Part shown: in pieces, positions 35,570 through 43,276 of the stretch
Layout: every line of letters starts with the position of its first letter
Numbering within the stretch: the first letter of the stretch is position 1
Assembly: GCF_003807585.1 (NCBI RefSeq)
Contig: NZ_RMBX01000008.1
Location: 1-64,000 of the forward strand
Source of the DNA: Chitinophaga barathri
Lineage (GTDB): Bacteria; Bacteroidota; Bacteroidia; Chitinophagales; Chitinophagaceae
Direction of reading: 5' to 3'
DNA length: 64,000 nucleotides
The notes under the pieces: generated by a model
Database searches by the model: none
What the model saw: only the letters and a program-made list of their open reading frames with translations
What the model was told of the DNA's origin: nothing
Program-made: the position numbers and the translations under genes

Positions 35570-35635
35570 GTGAAAATAGCCTCACAATAGCCTAAAAATG
35601 GCCTCAAACAGCCCTTTAACAGCCCTGGCCACTAT
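35570..35635 (+). repeat. 11-bp sub-array 1 of locus B (six units)
   Basis: GTGAAAATAGC, CTCACAATAGC, CTAAAAATGGC, CTCAAACAGCC, CTTTAACAGCC, CTGGCCACTAT follow without phase slip. The shared pattern is CTnAnAAtaGC, weakening to the right. Confidence 0.85.
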
Positions 35636-35705
35636 CTAAAAAAAAGTTTACCCGTTAAATCGCAAATCCTGGGATCAGTTGACATCTACCGTATAATCCC
35701 CGGTG

Positions 35706-35804
35706 CTGTGTAACCGGCTAACCGGCCTCTAACCTACGTCTAACCTAGGTAAAAACCCGGTCTAACCGGCCTCTAACCTACGTCTAACCGGCCTTGAACC
35801 TACG
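35706..35804 (+). repeat. 11-bp sub-array 2 of locus B (nine units)
   Basis: Nine contiguous units of exactly 11 bp. TCTAACCTACG (35728-35738, 35772-35782) and TCTAACCGGCC (35761-35771, 35783-35793) each occur twice, interleaved with TCTAACCTAGG, TAAAAACCCGG, GCTAACCGGCC and TTGAACCTACG. The alternation of two unit types points to local duplication of unit pairs. Confidence 0.92.
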
Positions 35805-35827
35805 TCGCCTTTTTTTCGTACAATTCT

Positions 35828-35845
35828 TTGTCACGAACATGACAA
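35828..35845. repeat. Palindrome copy between sub-arrays 2 and 3
   Basis: TTGTCA-N6-TGACAA, a diverged copy of the locus palindrome (GTCACGAACATGAC), again followed by ATTGG. It separates two sub-arrays, as the other copy does at 36060. Confidence 0.75.
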
Positions 35846-35874
35846 TTGGATCTTTTGCCGGGAAAAACACCCCG

Positions 35875-35949
35875 CTAACCTTTGTCTAACTCACTGTAAC
35901 CTTTATAAAAGCCGGTGTAACCTTTGTCTAACCTTTATGTAACCTTTGT
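35875..35949 (+). repeat. Sub-array 3 of locus B (seven 10-11-bp units)
   Basis: CTAACCTTTGT, CTAACTCACT, GTAACCTTTAT, AAAAGCCGGT, GTAACCTTTGT, CTAACCTTTAT, GTAACCTTTGT. Two degenerate units are 10 bp; the rest are 11. The core TAACCTTT recurs five times. Confidence 0.85.
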
Positions 35950-35986
35950 GTTTTTCGGGAAAAAAAGCGTTGATCCTTACCGCTGA

Positions 35987-36052
35987 AGTATAGATACTCC
36001 TAGGATACTTCTGGGATACGCCTAGGATAGTGTATGGGGAGTGTATGGATGG
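35987..36052 (+). repeat. 11-bp sub-array 4 of locus B (six units)
   Basis: AGTATAGATAC, TCCTAGGATAC, TTCTGGGATAC, GCCTAGGATAG, TGTATGGGGAG, TGTATGGATGG, all 11 bp and in phase. The shared tail is GGATAC, changing to TATGG at the end. Confidence 0.85.
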
Positions 36053-36059
36053 GGTACTT

Positions 36060-36077
36060 TTGTCATAAGCATGACAA
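36060..36077. repeat. Palindrome TTGTCAT-N4-ATGACAA (locus B)
   Basis: Seven-base perfect arms with an AAGC spacer. Together with the following ATTGGCCTCTAA it matches the inverted locus A copy (101-118) at all but three of 29 positions. It lies just left of the AGTAGT sub-array, as in locus A. Confidence 0.85.
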
Positions 36078-36089
36078 TTGGCCTCTAAG

Positions 36090-36221
36090 AGTAGTGTAAA
36101 AGTAGTAACAGTGTAGTAGTAGAGTAGTCTAACAGTAGTGTGATAGTAGTAACAGAGTAGTGGCGAAGCTGTTCCTAAGCAGTACAGAAGTAGTAAACAA
36201 GTAGTAAAAGAGCAGCAACCG
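36090..36221 (+). repeat. AGTAGT sub-array of locus B (12 x 11 bp)
   Basis: Twelve consecutive 11-bp units without phase slip; nine start with AGTAGT or TGTAGT and all but one start with AG. The eighth and ninth, AGCTGTTCCTA and AGCAGTACAGA, occur in the same order in locus A. From the palindrome to AGCTGTTCCTA is 90 bp here and 35 bp in locus A, a difference of exactly five units. Confidence 0.95.
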
Positions 36222-36278
36222 GATAGATGTCCTAACCTAAATATCAGATTGCACAAAAATGTACTGTCTATAAAAAGA

Positions 36279-36323
36279 AAAGCTGACTAAAAAAGCAATG
36301 ATTACCGCTTCTCCAGTCAGCCT
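36279..36323 (-). terminator. Likely terminator of gltX
   Basis: GCTGACT at 36282-36288 pairs with AGTCAGC at 36315-36321, with an inner AAGC/GCTT stem. On the minus strand the stem is followed by TTTTCTTTTTAT. It marks the right edge of locus B. Confidence 0.7.
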
Positions 36324-36341
36324 GATAGGATCAAAAAAGGT

Positions 36342-37871
36342 TTACAAAAATGCCGCTAAAGCCAGCTTCATGCGTTCCACGGTTTCATCTTTCCCGATCG
36401 TTTCGGCAATAGTGAACACCGGGGGGCCAAACTTGCCGCCGCACAGCATAATCCTGAAAGGCAGTTGCAACTCACCCGGCTTGATGCCTTTGGCTGTTGC
36501 CAGTTGTTTAAAACTCTCTTCGATCGGTGCAAACGTAAAATCTTCCAACCCGTTCAGCACACCGGTCCACTCTTCGAAAAATGCCTGTTTATCCGTATTC
36601 CACTTGGGTTTTACGGCATCCAGGTCGTATTTGTCCGGGCGGATGAAAAAGAAAAATCCATGATCCCAGATCTCGTTCACAAAGTGGCAGCGTTCTTTCA
36701 CAAGACCGGCCACGGTGGCCACATAAGCGGGTTCAGGCGCTACGCCTTTTTCCTGTAATACAGGCTGGAGCAGCTCCGCCAGGCGGGCATTGTCCGTTTT
36801 GAGGATATATTGATGGTTGAACCATTTGGCTTTATCGTAGTCAAACTTGGCGCCGCCCTTGTGTACACGCTCGATGGAAAACTTTTCGATCAGCTCTTCC
36901 ATGGAGAATATCTCCTGCTCGGATCCGTCGTTCCAGCCCAGGACGGCCAGCATATTCACGAAAGCCTCGGGCAGGAAACCGTTTTCACGGAAGCCTTTGG
37001 TCAGTTCGTTTGTATTGGGATCGGTCCAGTTCATAGCATATACGGGGAAGCCTAAACGGTCACCGTCGCGTTTGCTGAGTTTGCCATTGCCATCCGGTTT
37101 CAGGATGAGGGGGAGATGCGCCCATTGCGGCATATGCGCTTCCCAGCCCAGGTATTTCCACAGCAGGATGTGCACCGGCGCGGAAGGCAGCCATTCTTCG
37201 CCACGGAAAGCGTGGGATATCTTCATCAGGTAATCGTCTACCACCACCGCGAGGTGATAAGTAGGCATACCGTCTGCTTTCAGCAATACTTTATCGTCCA
37301 CGGTATTGGTCTGGAAACTCACCGTGCCGCGGATCATGTCCGTGAAATGCAGTTCTTCGTTCTCCGGCATTCTGATGCGGATCACGTGGGGAGCGCCTTT
37401 GTCCAGCAGGGCCTTTACCTCCTCCGCGTCCAGCACGAGGGAGTTGCGCATGTGCTGGCGGATCACATGGTTATATTGAGGAGAGTGGTTGCCGCGGGCC
37501 TTTTCCACTTCGCGCATGGCTTCCAGTTCTTCCGGGGTATCGAAAGCGTAATAGGCGTGGCCGGAATGCACGAGCTGCTCCGCATACTGGCGGTAGAGGG
37601 CTTTACGTTCGCTTTGGCGGTAAGGGGCAAAGGGGCCGCCTTTGTGAGGACCTTCGTCCGCCTCAAGTCCGCACCAGCGGAGGCATTCAATGATATATTC
37701 CTCAGCGCCCGCAACATAACGGGTCTGGTCCGTATCTTCTATTCTCAGCACAAACTCGCCGCCATGGTGGCGGGCAAAAAGGTAGTTGAACAATACCGTG
37801 CGCACGCCGCCGAGGTGTAAACCGCCGGTTGGGCTGGGTGCAAAGCGCACCCGTACTTTTTTAGGTTCCAT
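36342..37871 (-). CDS. gltX: Glutamate--tRNA ligase
   Basis: A 509-aa class I synthetase. The HIGH motif appears as PSPTGGLHLGGVRT and KMSKS as KLSKRDGDRLG. The discriminating RIEDTDQTR stretch is of the GluRS type. The ATG at 37871 was preferred to an in-frame TTG 9 bp upstream. It converges on glnS across repeat locus B. Confidence 0.97.
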   Translation of the reverse strand: MEPKKVRVRFAPSPTGGLHLGGVRTVLFNYLFARHHGGEFVLRIEDTDQTRYVAGAEEYIIECLRWCGLEADEGPHKGGPFAPYRQSERKALYRQYAEQLVHSGHAYYAFDTPEELEAMREVEKARGNHSPQYNHVIRQHMRNSLVLDAEEVKALLDKGAPHVIRIRMPENEELHFTDMIRGTVSFQTNTVDDKVLLKADGMPTYHLAVVVDDYLMKISHAFRGEEWLPSAPVHILLWKYLGWEAHMPQWAHLPLILKPDGNGKLSKRDGDRLGFPVYAMNWTDPNTNELTKGFRENGFLPEAFVNMLAVLGWNDGSEQEIFSMEELIEKFSIERVHKGGAKFDYDKAKWFNHQYILKTDNARLAELLQPVLQEKGVAPEPAYVATVAGLVKERCHFVNEIWDHGFFFFIRPDKYDLDAVKPKWNTDKQAFFEEWTGVLNGLEDFTFAPIEESFKQLATAKGIKPGELQLPFRIMLCGGKFGPPVFTIAETIGKDETVERMKLALAAFL

Positions 37872-37926
37872 ACGGCGCAAAAATAATAATTTCGGGCTTG
37901 GGAATCATGATTCAAATCCCGGCAAC

Positions 37927-38547
37927 ATGTTCTATTTTACGAAAACACCCGCTTTCCTCAAAACACTGTACAAAAGCTGCATCTGGAACTTCTCTCCCGC
38001 TGCCCCGGTTGTATACCTCACTTTCGACGATGGCCCCCATCCCAAAGCCACGCCTTTTGTCCTCGAAACGCTGAAAAAATACGAAGCCAAAGGCACCTTT
38101 TTCTGCATTGGAAAAAACGTGGTGGACCACCCGGACATTTACCAGCAGATCTTATTGCAAGGCCATGCCGTTGGGAATCACACGCACAATCACCTCAACG
38201 GCTGGAAAAGCCCCACGGACAAGTACCTCGCAAATATCCGCGAGGCCGCGAAATATATCCGTTCCAATCTTTTCAGGCCGCCGTACGGCCGTATCTCGCC
38301 CTTCCAGATCAGGGAGCTGAAGCAGGATTACAAGATCATCATGTGGGATATCCTCAGTGCGGATTTCGATAAGGAGATCACCGGCGAACAGTGTGTGCAG
38401 AACGTAGTGTTTAAGCTGCAACCCGGCTCCATCGTGGTGTTCCACGACAGCGAAAAGGCCTGGGACCGGATGAGTTATACGCTGCCGAGAGTGCTGGAGC
38501 ATTGCAAACGCCAGGGCTGGCGTTGTGAAGCGATACCCATGAGTTGA
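37927..38547 (+). CDS. Polysaccharide deacetylase (NodB-like)
   Basis: A 206-aa carbohydrate esterase family 4 protein. Motif 1 is LTFDDGPHPKAT, motif 2 the metal-binding GNHTHNHLN, motif 3 RPPYGR, motif 4 MWDILSADFD and motif 5 IVVFHDSEKA, so all catalytic blocks are kept. It probably removes N-acetyl groups from chitin oligomers or peptidoglycan. No clear signal peptide is seen, as in many Bacteroidota members. The ATG at 37927 clears the divergent gltX start. Confidence 0.92.
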   Translation: MFYFTKTPAFLKTLYKSCIWNFSPAAPVVYLTFDDGPHPKATPFVLETLKKYEAKGTFFCIGKNVVDHPDIYQQILLQGHAVGNHTHNHLNGWKSPTDKYLANIREAAKYIRSNLFRPPYGRISPFQIRELKQDYKIIMWDILSADFDKEITGEQCVQNVVFKLQPGSIVVFHDSEKAWDRMSYTLPRVLEHCKRQGWRCEAIPMS

Positions 38548-38562
38548 TATTCCATCCCCGGA

Positions 38563-38592
38563 AATAAAAACGTCCCGGTGAATGCCGGGACG
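38563..38592 (-). terminator. Terminator of the lipoprotein gene at 38622
   Basis: CGTCCCGG/CCGGGACG stem with a 6-nt loop; on the minus strand it is followed by TTTTTATTT. Confidence 0.85.
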
Positions 38593-38621
38593 CTCTCAAA
38601 AAGATATAGCTTTCTGCCGTA

Positions 38622-39497
38622 TTAGGGCTTCATTGTAATTTCTTTTGTTTTATCGCCTACGGTCAGGATGGCTTTGTTGTCGCAGGTGCCTTCACCGTAT
38701 TTGATAGATGCGGTGTGTGCATTCACGGTTACAGACAGTTCACCTTTATCGATCCACTGGCAGGAAATTTTCCTGTGCAGGGGCGTCTTGATCAGGATGT
38801 TTGCGCTGCTGGTGCTGTCTTCCAGCTTGGCGTTGCCTGTTAGCTCATAAGCGTCATCCAGGATGGAAAGGGTGCCGCCGCCTTCTTTCTGCTGGAGGGT
38901 GCGGGTGCCGCTGTAACGTACCACGCTGGCGTCAGGATAAGTGAGTTTACCGCCTTCGATGGTGTAGGAATAACCGAAGCCTCCGTTTGAAGACAGGTTG
39001 GTCACCGTTTGCGTGCCTTCCACTTTAATATTATTCACAAAATAGTTAGTAAAAGTAATGGTAGCGGTAGCACCTGTCTGCCAGAACATTTTGCTGATCA
39101 CCACATTGATCTTTCCTTTGCGGGAACGGCCCCTGCTATCCGTACAGCCGGCGCCGTAATCGATCACCAGTGTTTTGGGAAAAGAGATCAGGTCGAAGGG
39201 GGTAAAAGAGATCGTCATGCCTGCGCAACGGCTCAAGCCTTCTATGGGAGCTGCCTGGCGGGTTTCGCCGTTCAGCCCTTTTTCGGTGGAGTTCACGTCA
39301 GACACTTCGGTGAAAGCATCCTCGTATATAGCATTGATTTCAGTTTCTTTTTCAGCGGCGGATATGGTAAGAACATCCTGTTTTTCATCCACACCGGTTT
39401 TATCATCTTTTTTACAGGCAAAGAAAATAGTGATAGCGCCGATGGCCAACGCGGTAACAGTGAGGACTTTGTTAGTGTTAAAATAGTGTTTCATCAT
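38622..39497 (-). CDS. Lipoprotein of unknown function
   Basis: A 291-aa lipoprotein with lipobox-like IFFACKKD. The N-terminal third is acidic; the remainder is beta-rich with repeated Thr/Gly strands (ATITFTNYFVNNI, VVRYSGTRTLQQK) and three or four cysteines that could pair. I do not recognise a named domain. It is monocistronic with its own terminator. Confidence 0.7.
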   Translation of the reverse strand: MMKHYFNTNKVLTVTALAIGAITIFFACKKDDKTGVDEKQDVLTISAAEKETEINAIYEDAFTEVSDVNSTEKGLNGETRQAAPIEGLSRCAGMTISFTPFDLISFPKTLVIDYGAGCTDSRGRSRKGKINVVISKMFWQTGATATITFTNYFVNNIKVEGTQTVTNLSSNGGFGYSYTIEGGKLTYPDASVVRYSGTRTLQQKEGGGTLSILDDAYELTGNAKLEDSTSSANILIKTPLHRKISCQWIDKGELSVTVNAHTASIKYGEGTCDNKAILTVGDKTKEITMKP

Positions 39498-39614
39498 AAT
39501 GGTTTTTATAGGTATTGGCTTATTGAGACTGTACCTTTGCGGAAAGGTTTAAATAAGGTTTTACAAATAATAAGGAATTAAAGATAAACAATTAATTGAA
39601 AAAAACAATATGTA

Positions 39615-40385
39615 ATGAACTGGATTGACACGCATGCCCATTTGTATTCCGCTGAATTTGAGTCTGATAGGACGGAAATGATAAACAAGGCCATCCGGCA
39701 GGGCGTGAACATGCTGTTGTTACCTAATATAGACGAGGACTCCATTGCCGGGATGCTGGCCCTGGAGGCGCAATACCCGGAAGAATGCCTGCCCATGATG
39801 GGTATTCATCCCGTTTACGTGAAAGAAAACGTAGAAGCCCAGCTGGCTATTGTACAGCAATGGCTGGAAAAACGGAAATTCTGGGGAGTAGGTGAGATAG
39901 GGCTTGATTTTTACTGGCCCACGGAGCTGCGGGAGCAGCAATACACTGCCTTCAGGCGGCAGCTGGAGCTGTCCGCGGAGCATGGCCTGCCTGTGTCCAT
40001 CCACAGCCGGGAGGCCACACGGGCATGTATAGACGTGGTGAAGGAGTTCCCGGCGGGCAGGCTGAGCGGGGTGTTCCATTGTTTTTCCGGTACCATGGAA
40101 GAAGCACAGGAAGTGATAGACCTGGGGTTTTACCTCGGTATAGGCGGCGTGGTTACTTTCAAAAAGGCGGGACTGGATGTATTGCTGGCTGATATTGACC
40201 TGCAACACGTTGTGCTGGAGACGGATGCGCCTTACCTGGCGCCGGTGCCGTACAGGGGCAAAAGGAACGAAAGCGCTTACATACCGCTGATCGCCCAACG
40301 GATCGCAGATGTAAAAAATCTAAAAATTGAAGAAGTAGCTGAGATTACGACGGGCAATGCCCGGAAATTATTCAAAATGCTCTAA
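39615..40385 (+). CDS. tatD: TatD family hydrolase (DNase)
   Basis: A 256-aa metal-dependent hydrolase. Metal ligands are visible in DTHAHLY, GEIGLDFYW, SIHSREA, FHCFSG and LETDAPYL. TatD proteins are 3'-5' exonucleases on DNA and have been linked to repair of oxidative damage. It is 42 bp upstream of the asparaginase gene and probably cotranscribed. Confidence 0.95.
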   Translation: MNWIDTHAHLYSAEFESDRTEMINKAIRQGVNMLLLPNIDEDSIAGMLALEAQYPEECLPMMGIHPVYVKENVEAQLAIVQQWLEKRKFWGVGEIGLDFYWPTELREQQYTAFRRQLELSAEHGLPVSIHSREATRACIDVVKEFPAGRLSGVFHCFSGTMEEAQEVIDLGFYLGIGGVVTFKKAGLDVLLADIDLQHVVLETDAPYLAPVPYRGKRNESAYIPLIAQRIADVKNLKIEEVAEITTGNARKLFKML

Positions 40386-40427
40386 CTGATAAGTGAATAC
40401 ATTTGCATGCAATTCTATCTGAGATAA

Positions 40428-41465
40428 ATGACGAAGATTCTTATCATCTATACCGGTGGTACCGTGGGGATGATTTACGACGAAAAGACGACTGCACTGC
40501 GGCCCATTGGCTTCAACGAGATCAGGAACAATCTGCCCGAGCTTTACCGGATGGGAATCGATTTCTACGTTTACGCCTTTAATCCTCCCATGGATTCCTC
40601 CGACATGCACCCTGAGATCTGGTCCGAACTGGCCGGCATCATCGAAGACCGGTACGACCGGTACGACGGGTTTGTGATCCTGCATGGCTCGGACACCATG
40701 GCTTTCACCGCATCAGCGCTCAGCTTTATGCTGGAAAATCTTTCCAAGCCCGTGATCCTCACCGGCAGCCAGCTGCCTATCGGCAAGATCAGGACGGACG
40801 CGAAAGAAAACATCATCACCGCCATGGAGATCGCTTCCACCAAAAGCAACGGCCATTGTATGGTGCCCGAGGTGTGTATTTATTTCGACTTCATGCTGTT
40901 CCGCGGCAACCGCGCCAAAAAATATAACGCGGAGAAGTTTGAGGCATTCTACTCCATGAACTATCCCGCGCTGGCCGAAGCCGGCATCGACATCAAATAC
41001 AAAAACAACTACATGCTGCCCGCGCCTGAAAAAGGCCTGGTGGTGCATAAGAACATGGACGCCAATATCGGCGTGCTGAAGATATTCCCTGGCATTACCC
41101 GCAAAGCGGTGGAAGCCATCGTAAATACGCCCGGTATGCGCGGCCTGCTGCTGGAAACCTTCGGCAGCGGCAATGCCACTACCCAATCCTGGTTCACCGA
41201 GTGCCTGCAAAAGGCCGCGGACAAAGGGATCATCATGGTGGACATTACGCAGTGCGACGGCGGCTCCGTGGAGTTGGGCAAATATGAAACGAGCCAGCAG
41301 TTGCAAAAGGTCGGTGTGGTGAGCGGTCATGACATGACCTTTGAAGCCGCCACCACCAAGCTGATGTTCCTGCTGGGGCAGAACCTGGAGCCCGCCGAGA
41401 TCAAACGGCTGATAGAAGCGCCGATGCGCGGGGAACTGACCCCTACAGCACCGGACCCGGAGTAA
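40428..41465 (+). CDS. ansA: Type I (cytoplasmic) L-asparaginase
   Basis: A 345-aa amidohydrolase converting asparagine to aspartate and ammonia. The first active threonine is in IYTGGTVGM and the second in LHGSDTMAFTASAL; the lysine of the catalytic triad is in IRTDAKENI. The absence of a signal peptide fits the cytoplasmic type. Confidence 0.95.
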   Translation: MTKILIIYTGGTVGMIYDEKTTALRPIGFNEIRNNLPELYRMGIDFYVYAFNPPMDSSDMHPEIWSELAGIIEDRYDRYDGFVILHGSDTMAFTASALSFMLENLSKPVILTGSQLPIGKIRTDAKENIITAMEIASTKSNGHCMVPEVCIYFDFMLFRGNRAKKYNAEKFEAFYSMNYPALAEAGIDIKYKNNYMLPAPEKGLVVHKNMDANIGVLKIFPGITRKAVEAIVNTPGMRGLLLETFGSGNATTQSWFTECLQKAADKGIIMVDITQCDGGSVELGKYETSQQLQKVGVVSGHDMTFEAATTKLMFLLGQNLEPAEIKRLIEAPMRGELTPTAPDPE

Positions 41466-41542
41466 CAACCGGGCCTGCCATGCCAATGACAACAAGCCTT
41501 TCCAGCTTACCCTTCATTTTTCACAAAACAGTCATTGCGGCA

Positions 41543-42475
41543 TTACATGGCCGCCAGCCATCCTTTTAGGGTATCCACATCCTTTTTCAGTTTGGCCTGC
41601 ACGATCTTTTGTTTCTGCGAAACAGGAAGGGATTCATCTTCTTTGGTGAGTAAGGGGTATTCGAGATGAAGGGAGATGGGCGCTTTGATGTTCAGTTCTT
41701 TTATCTTTTTGAAATAACCCGTGAAATCCACCATTCCTTCGCCCAGGGGAACGTTTTCCAGCACATATTTTCCTTTCTGCTGTATCCACCGCACGTCTTT
41801 GATCACGATGGTATTGATGTGCGGGCTGATCAGCTGAAGCCCTACCGGCCAGCTGTTCGCCCCTTCCACGGTGGCGTGGCGGATATCGTACTGCACACCG
41901 GCCCAGGCCGGGTCCACCTCTTTGATCATTTCATACAGGTCCCAGACGCCTGCCCCGATCTTCAGACCGGCGTGGTTCTGGTAAGCTGCTTTGATGTTAT
42001 ATTTTTTATTCAGCGCCGCCAGGGCTTTCATTTGGTTACCCCGGTTGTGAAGGCTTTCCAGCAAAGGTTTCCCTTTTTCATAGTCATACCAGCCCATCCG
42101 GTAATACTGGATGCCTTCGGCCGCCGCGGCCTGCAATACAGGCGCCGTAGCGGGGTCATCGGCATACAGGATGGCGGTGGTCATCAGTTTGGCGGAGATC
42201 CCTGCCTTACGCGCCGCCGCAACGGCTTTGGGAAGGTCCTGCGCCACCTTGTCCGGGGTGACGTGCCCTTCGGGCCGTACCGTATAATCAACACCGTTCA
42301 GCCCTGCCGCGGCAAAAGTTTCACAAAGCATGGCATAATCCATCCATGGGAACTGGAAGGGTTTGGAGAAGCCGTGAATCTCCCGGCTGTCCGCCGGGAA
42401 AGCCAATGAACGGAGGGGAATGGCTGCGCCCGCCATGGCGAGGGTTTGCAGGAAAGAGCGACGATCGTATGGCAT
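41543..42475 (-). CDS. Sugar phosphate isomerase/epimerase family protein (exported)
   Basis: A 310-aa TIM-barrel protein of the xylose isomerase-like family. The N terminus PYDRRSFLQTLAMAGAAIP is a twin-arginine-like signal. The barrel shows YQNHAG, VQYDIRHAT and SLHLEYPL, which place metal ligands as in IolE/xylose isomerase relatives. The substrate is unknown. The ATG at 42475 was chosen over an in-frame TTG five codons upstream. Confidence 0.82.
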   Translation of the reverse strand: MPYDRRSFLQTLAMAGAAIPLRSLAFPADSREIHGFSKPFQFPWMDYAMLCETFAAAGLNGVDYTVRPEGHVTPDKVAQDLPKAVAAARKAGISAKLMTTAILYADDPATAPVLQAAAAEGIQYYRMGWYDYEKGKPLLESLHNRGNQMKALAALNKKYNIKAAYQNHAGLKIGAGVWDLYEMIKEVDPAWAGVQYDIRHATVEGANSWPVGLQLISPHINTIVIKDVRWIQQKGKYVLENVPLGEGMVDFTGYFKKIKELNIKAPISLHLEYPLLTKEDESLPVSQKQKIVQAKLKKDVDTLKGWLAAM

Positions 42476-42512
42476 GATATTGGGTTTCAAACAAAATATT
42501 AAATTTAATCTT

Positions 42513-42758
42513 ATGAAAAAAGACTTCAGCAGCCTGAAACGGCCTAAATACCCGATGCCGGAGTTTATAGATGAGGCCCTGGCGAAACATAAGTTATATG
42601 AGAAATATGAGAGCCGTCCTGCTTATCAGCAGAATGATTACATCCACTGGATCAGCAGTGCAAAGCGGGAGGAGACGCGGCAGAAGCGGCTGCTGCAGAT
42701 GCTGGACGAGCTGAAGAAAGGCGGCAAATACATGAATATGGAATACAAGGGCAAATAA
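42513..42758 (+). CDS. Small YdeI/OmpD-associated-like protein
   Basis: An 81-aa basic, helical protein. The segment DYIHWISSAKREETRQKRLLQML is the hallmark of the C-terminal region of the YdeI/OmpD-associated family (bacteriocin-protection type), so this is a short stand-alone version. The ATG at 42513 is divergent from the isomerase gene 37 bp away. tRNA-Ser follows. Confidence 0.7.
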   Translation: MKKDFSSLKRPKYPMPEFIDEALAKHKLYEKYESRPAYQQNDYIHWISSAKREETRQKRLLQMLDELKKGGKYMNMEYKGK

Positions 42759-42771
42759 AACCCGGAATTTC

Positions 42772-42801
42772 TTGGATTTTTTAGTCAAAGCGTTATCTTT
42801 G
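42772..42801 (+). promoter_or_regulatory. Promoter of tRNA-Ser
   Basis: TTG (42772-42774), a 19-bp spacer and TATCTTTG (42794-42801) match the Bacteroidota consensus and end 28 bp before the tRNA. Confidence 0.85.
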
Positions 42802-42829
42802 CAGCCCTGAACGAATAATTCAACCGCAC

Positions 42830-42916
42830 GGAGGAGTGCAGGAGTGGTTGAACTGGCACGCCTGGAAAGTGTGTATAGGTGAAAGCCTATCAAGGGTTCG
42901 AATCCCTTCTCCTCCG
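42830..42916 (+). tRNA. tRNA-Ser (GGA anticodon)
   Basis: 87 nt with a 7-bp acceptor stem (GGAGGAG/CTCCTCC), a T loop of GGTTCGAATCC type, a long variable arm (stem TAGG...CCTA) as in class II tRNAs and the anticodon loop CTGGAAA, giving GGA for UCC/UCU codons. The CCA end is not encoded. A strong terminator follows. The sequence just to its right is AT-rich and carries a recombinase remnant, so the tRNA may mark the edge of an inserted island. Confidence 0.97.
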
Positions 42917-42918
42917 CT

Positions 42919-42954
42919 AAAGGAAACAATCAATACTGATTGTTTCCTTTTTTT
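42919..42954 (+). terminator. Terminator of tRNA-Ser
   Basis: Perfect 14-bp stem (AAAGGAAACAATCA with its complement), 4-nt loop, then a T-run. Confidence 0.95.
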
Positions 42955-43064
42955 ATGCAGGTAAGAGATTGGCTAACAATACATGCCGTCGGCTTGAGGT
43001 GTCCAAAATGGTGTTCGAACTTTGCTGGGGAATACGTGGTCACTGATCTGTTTAGTGACAACGC

Positions 43065-43133
43065 TACAAGAGAATAGCCTTTTCTTTTTTGTTCGTCGAT
43101 GCTGACCCGAACGTATAAATAGGCTGACTTCAT
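43065..43133 (-). pseudogene. Truncated serine recombinase (N-terminal remnant)
   Basis: On the minus strand the first 22 codons read MKSAYLYVRVSIDEQKRKGY then SL, the start of the resolvase/large serine recombinase domain; the catalytic serine is in YVRVS. After this the similarity stops, and the frame runs on only to 42930 with unrelated sequence (67 codons in all). The rest of the recombinase is missing, so this is a decayed end of a mobile element next to tRNA-Ser. Just beyond the break lies an inverted repeat, GTCACT...AGTGAC (about 43040-43060). Confidence 0.75.
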
Positions 43134-43276
43134 GACGGTAGTTTTTATTCTATTAGTAATTAGTCAACCAGGAAGGAGAGAGAATTTTGCTGGTAAAATG
43201 TTTCCCTTAATATCACTCCCCATAATTTCTGACCAAAAGCATAAATTATTAGCTTTGAATCAACACAATATCATTT

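Larger units (their letters stand above)
35430..36278 (+). other. Non-coding locus B: mosaic of 11-bp-period repeats
   Basis: About 850 bp without a credible gene, between the terminator of glnS and that of gltX. It holds five sub-arrays with different unit sequences but nearly always the same 11-bp spacing, and two copies of the GTCAYRARYATGAC palindrome. Its right third is a diverged inverted copy of the left third of locus A. The 117-aa frame across it translates repeats only. The total repeated length is about 440 bp. I do not recognise the element; a centromere-like or protein-coated iteron array and a periodic non-coding RNA are both possible. Confidence 0.8.

Noticed and set aside
35706..36221. 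CRISPR array
   Set aside because: Units are 11 bp with no constant repeat/variable spacer alternation, and no cas genes are present.
35903..36256. A 117-codon minus-strand open frame across locus B
   Set aside because: It is a low-complexity translation of the AGTAGT and TAGGATAC repeats and contains no recognisable protein features.
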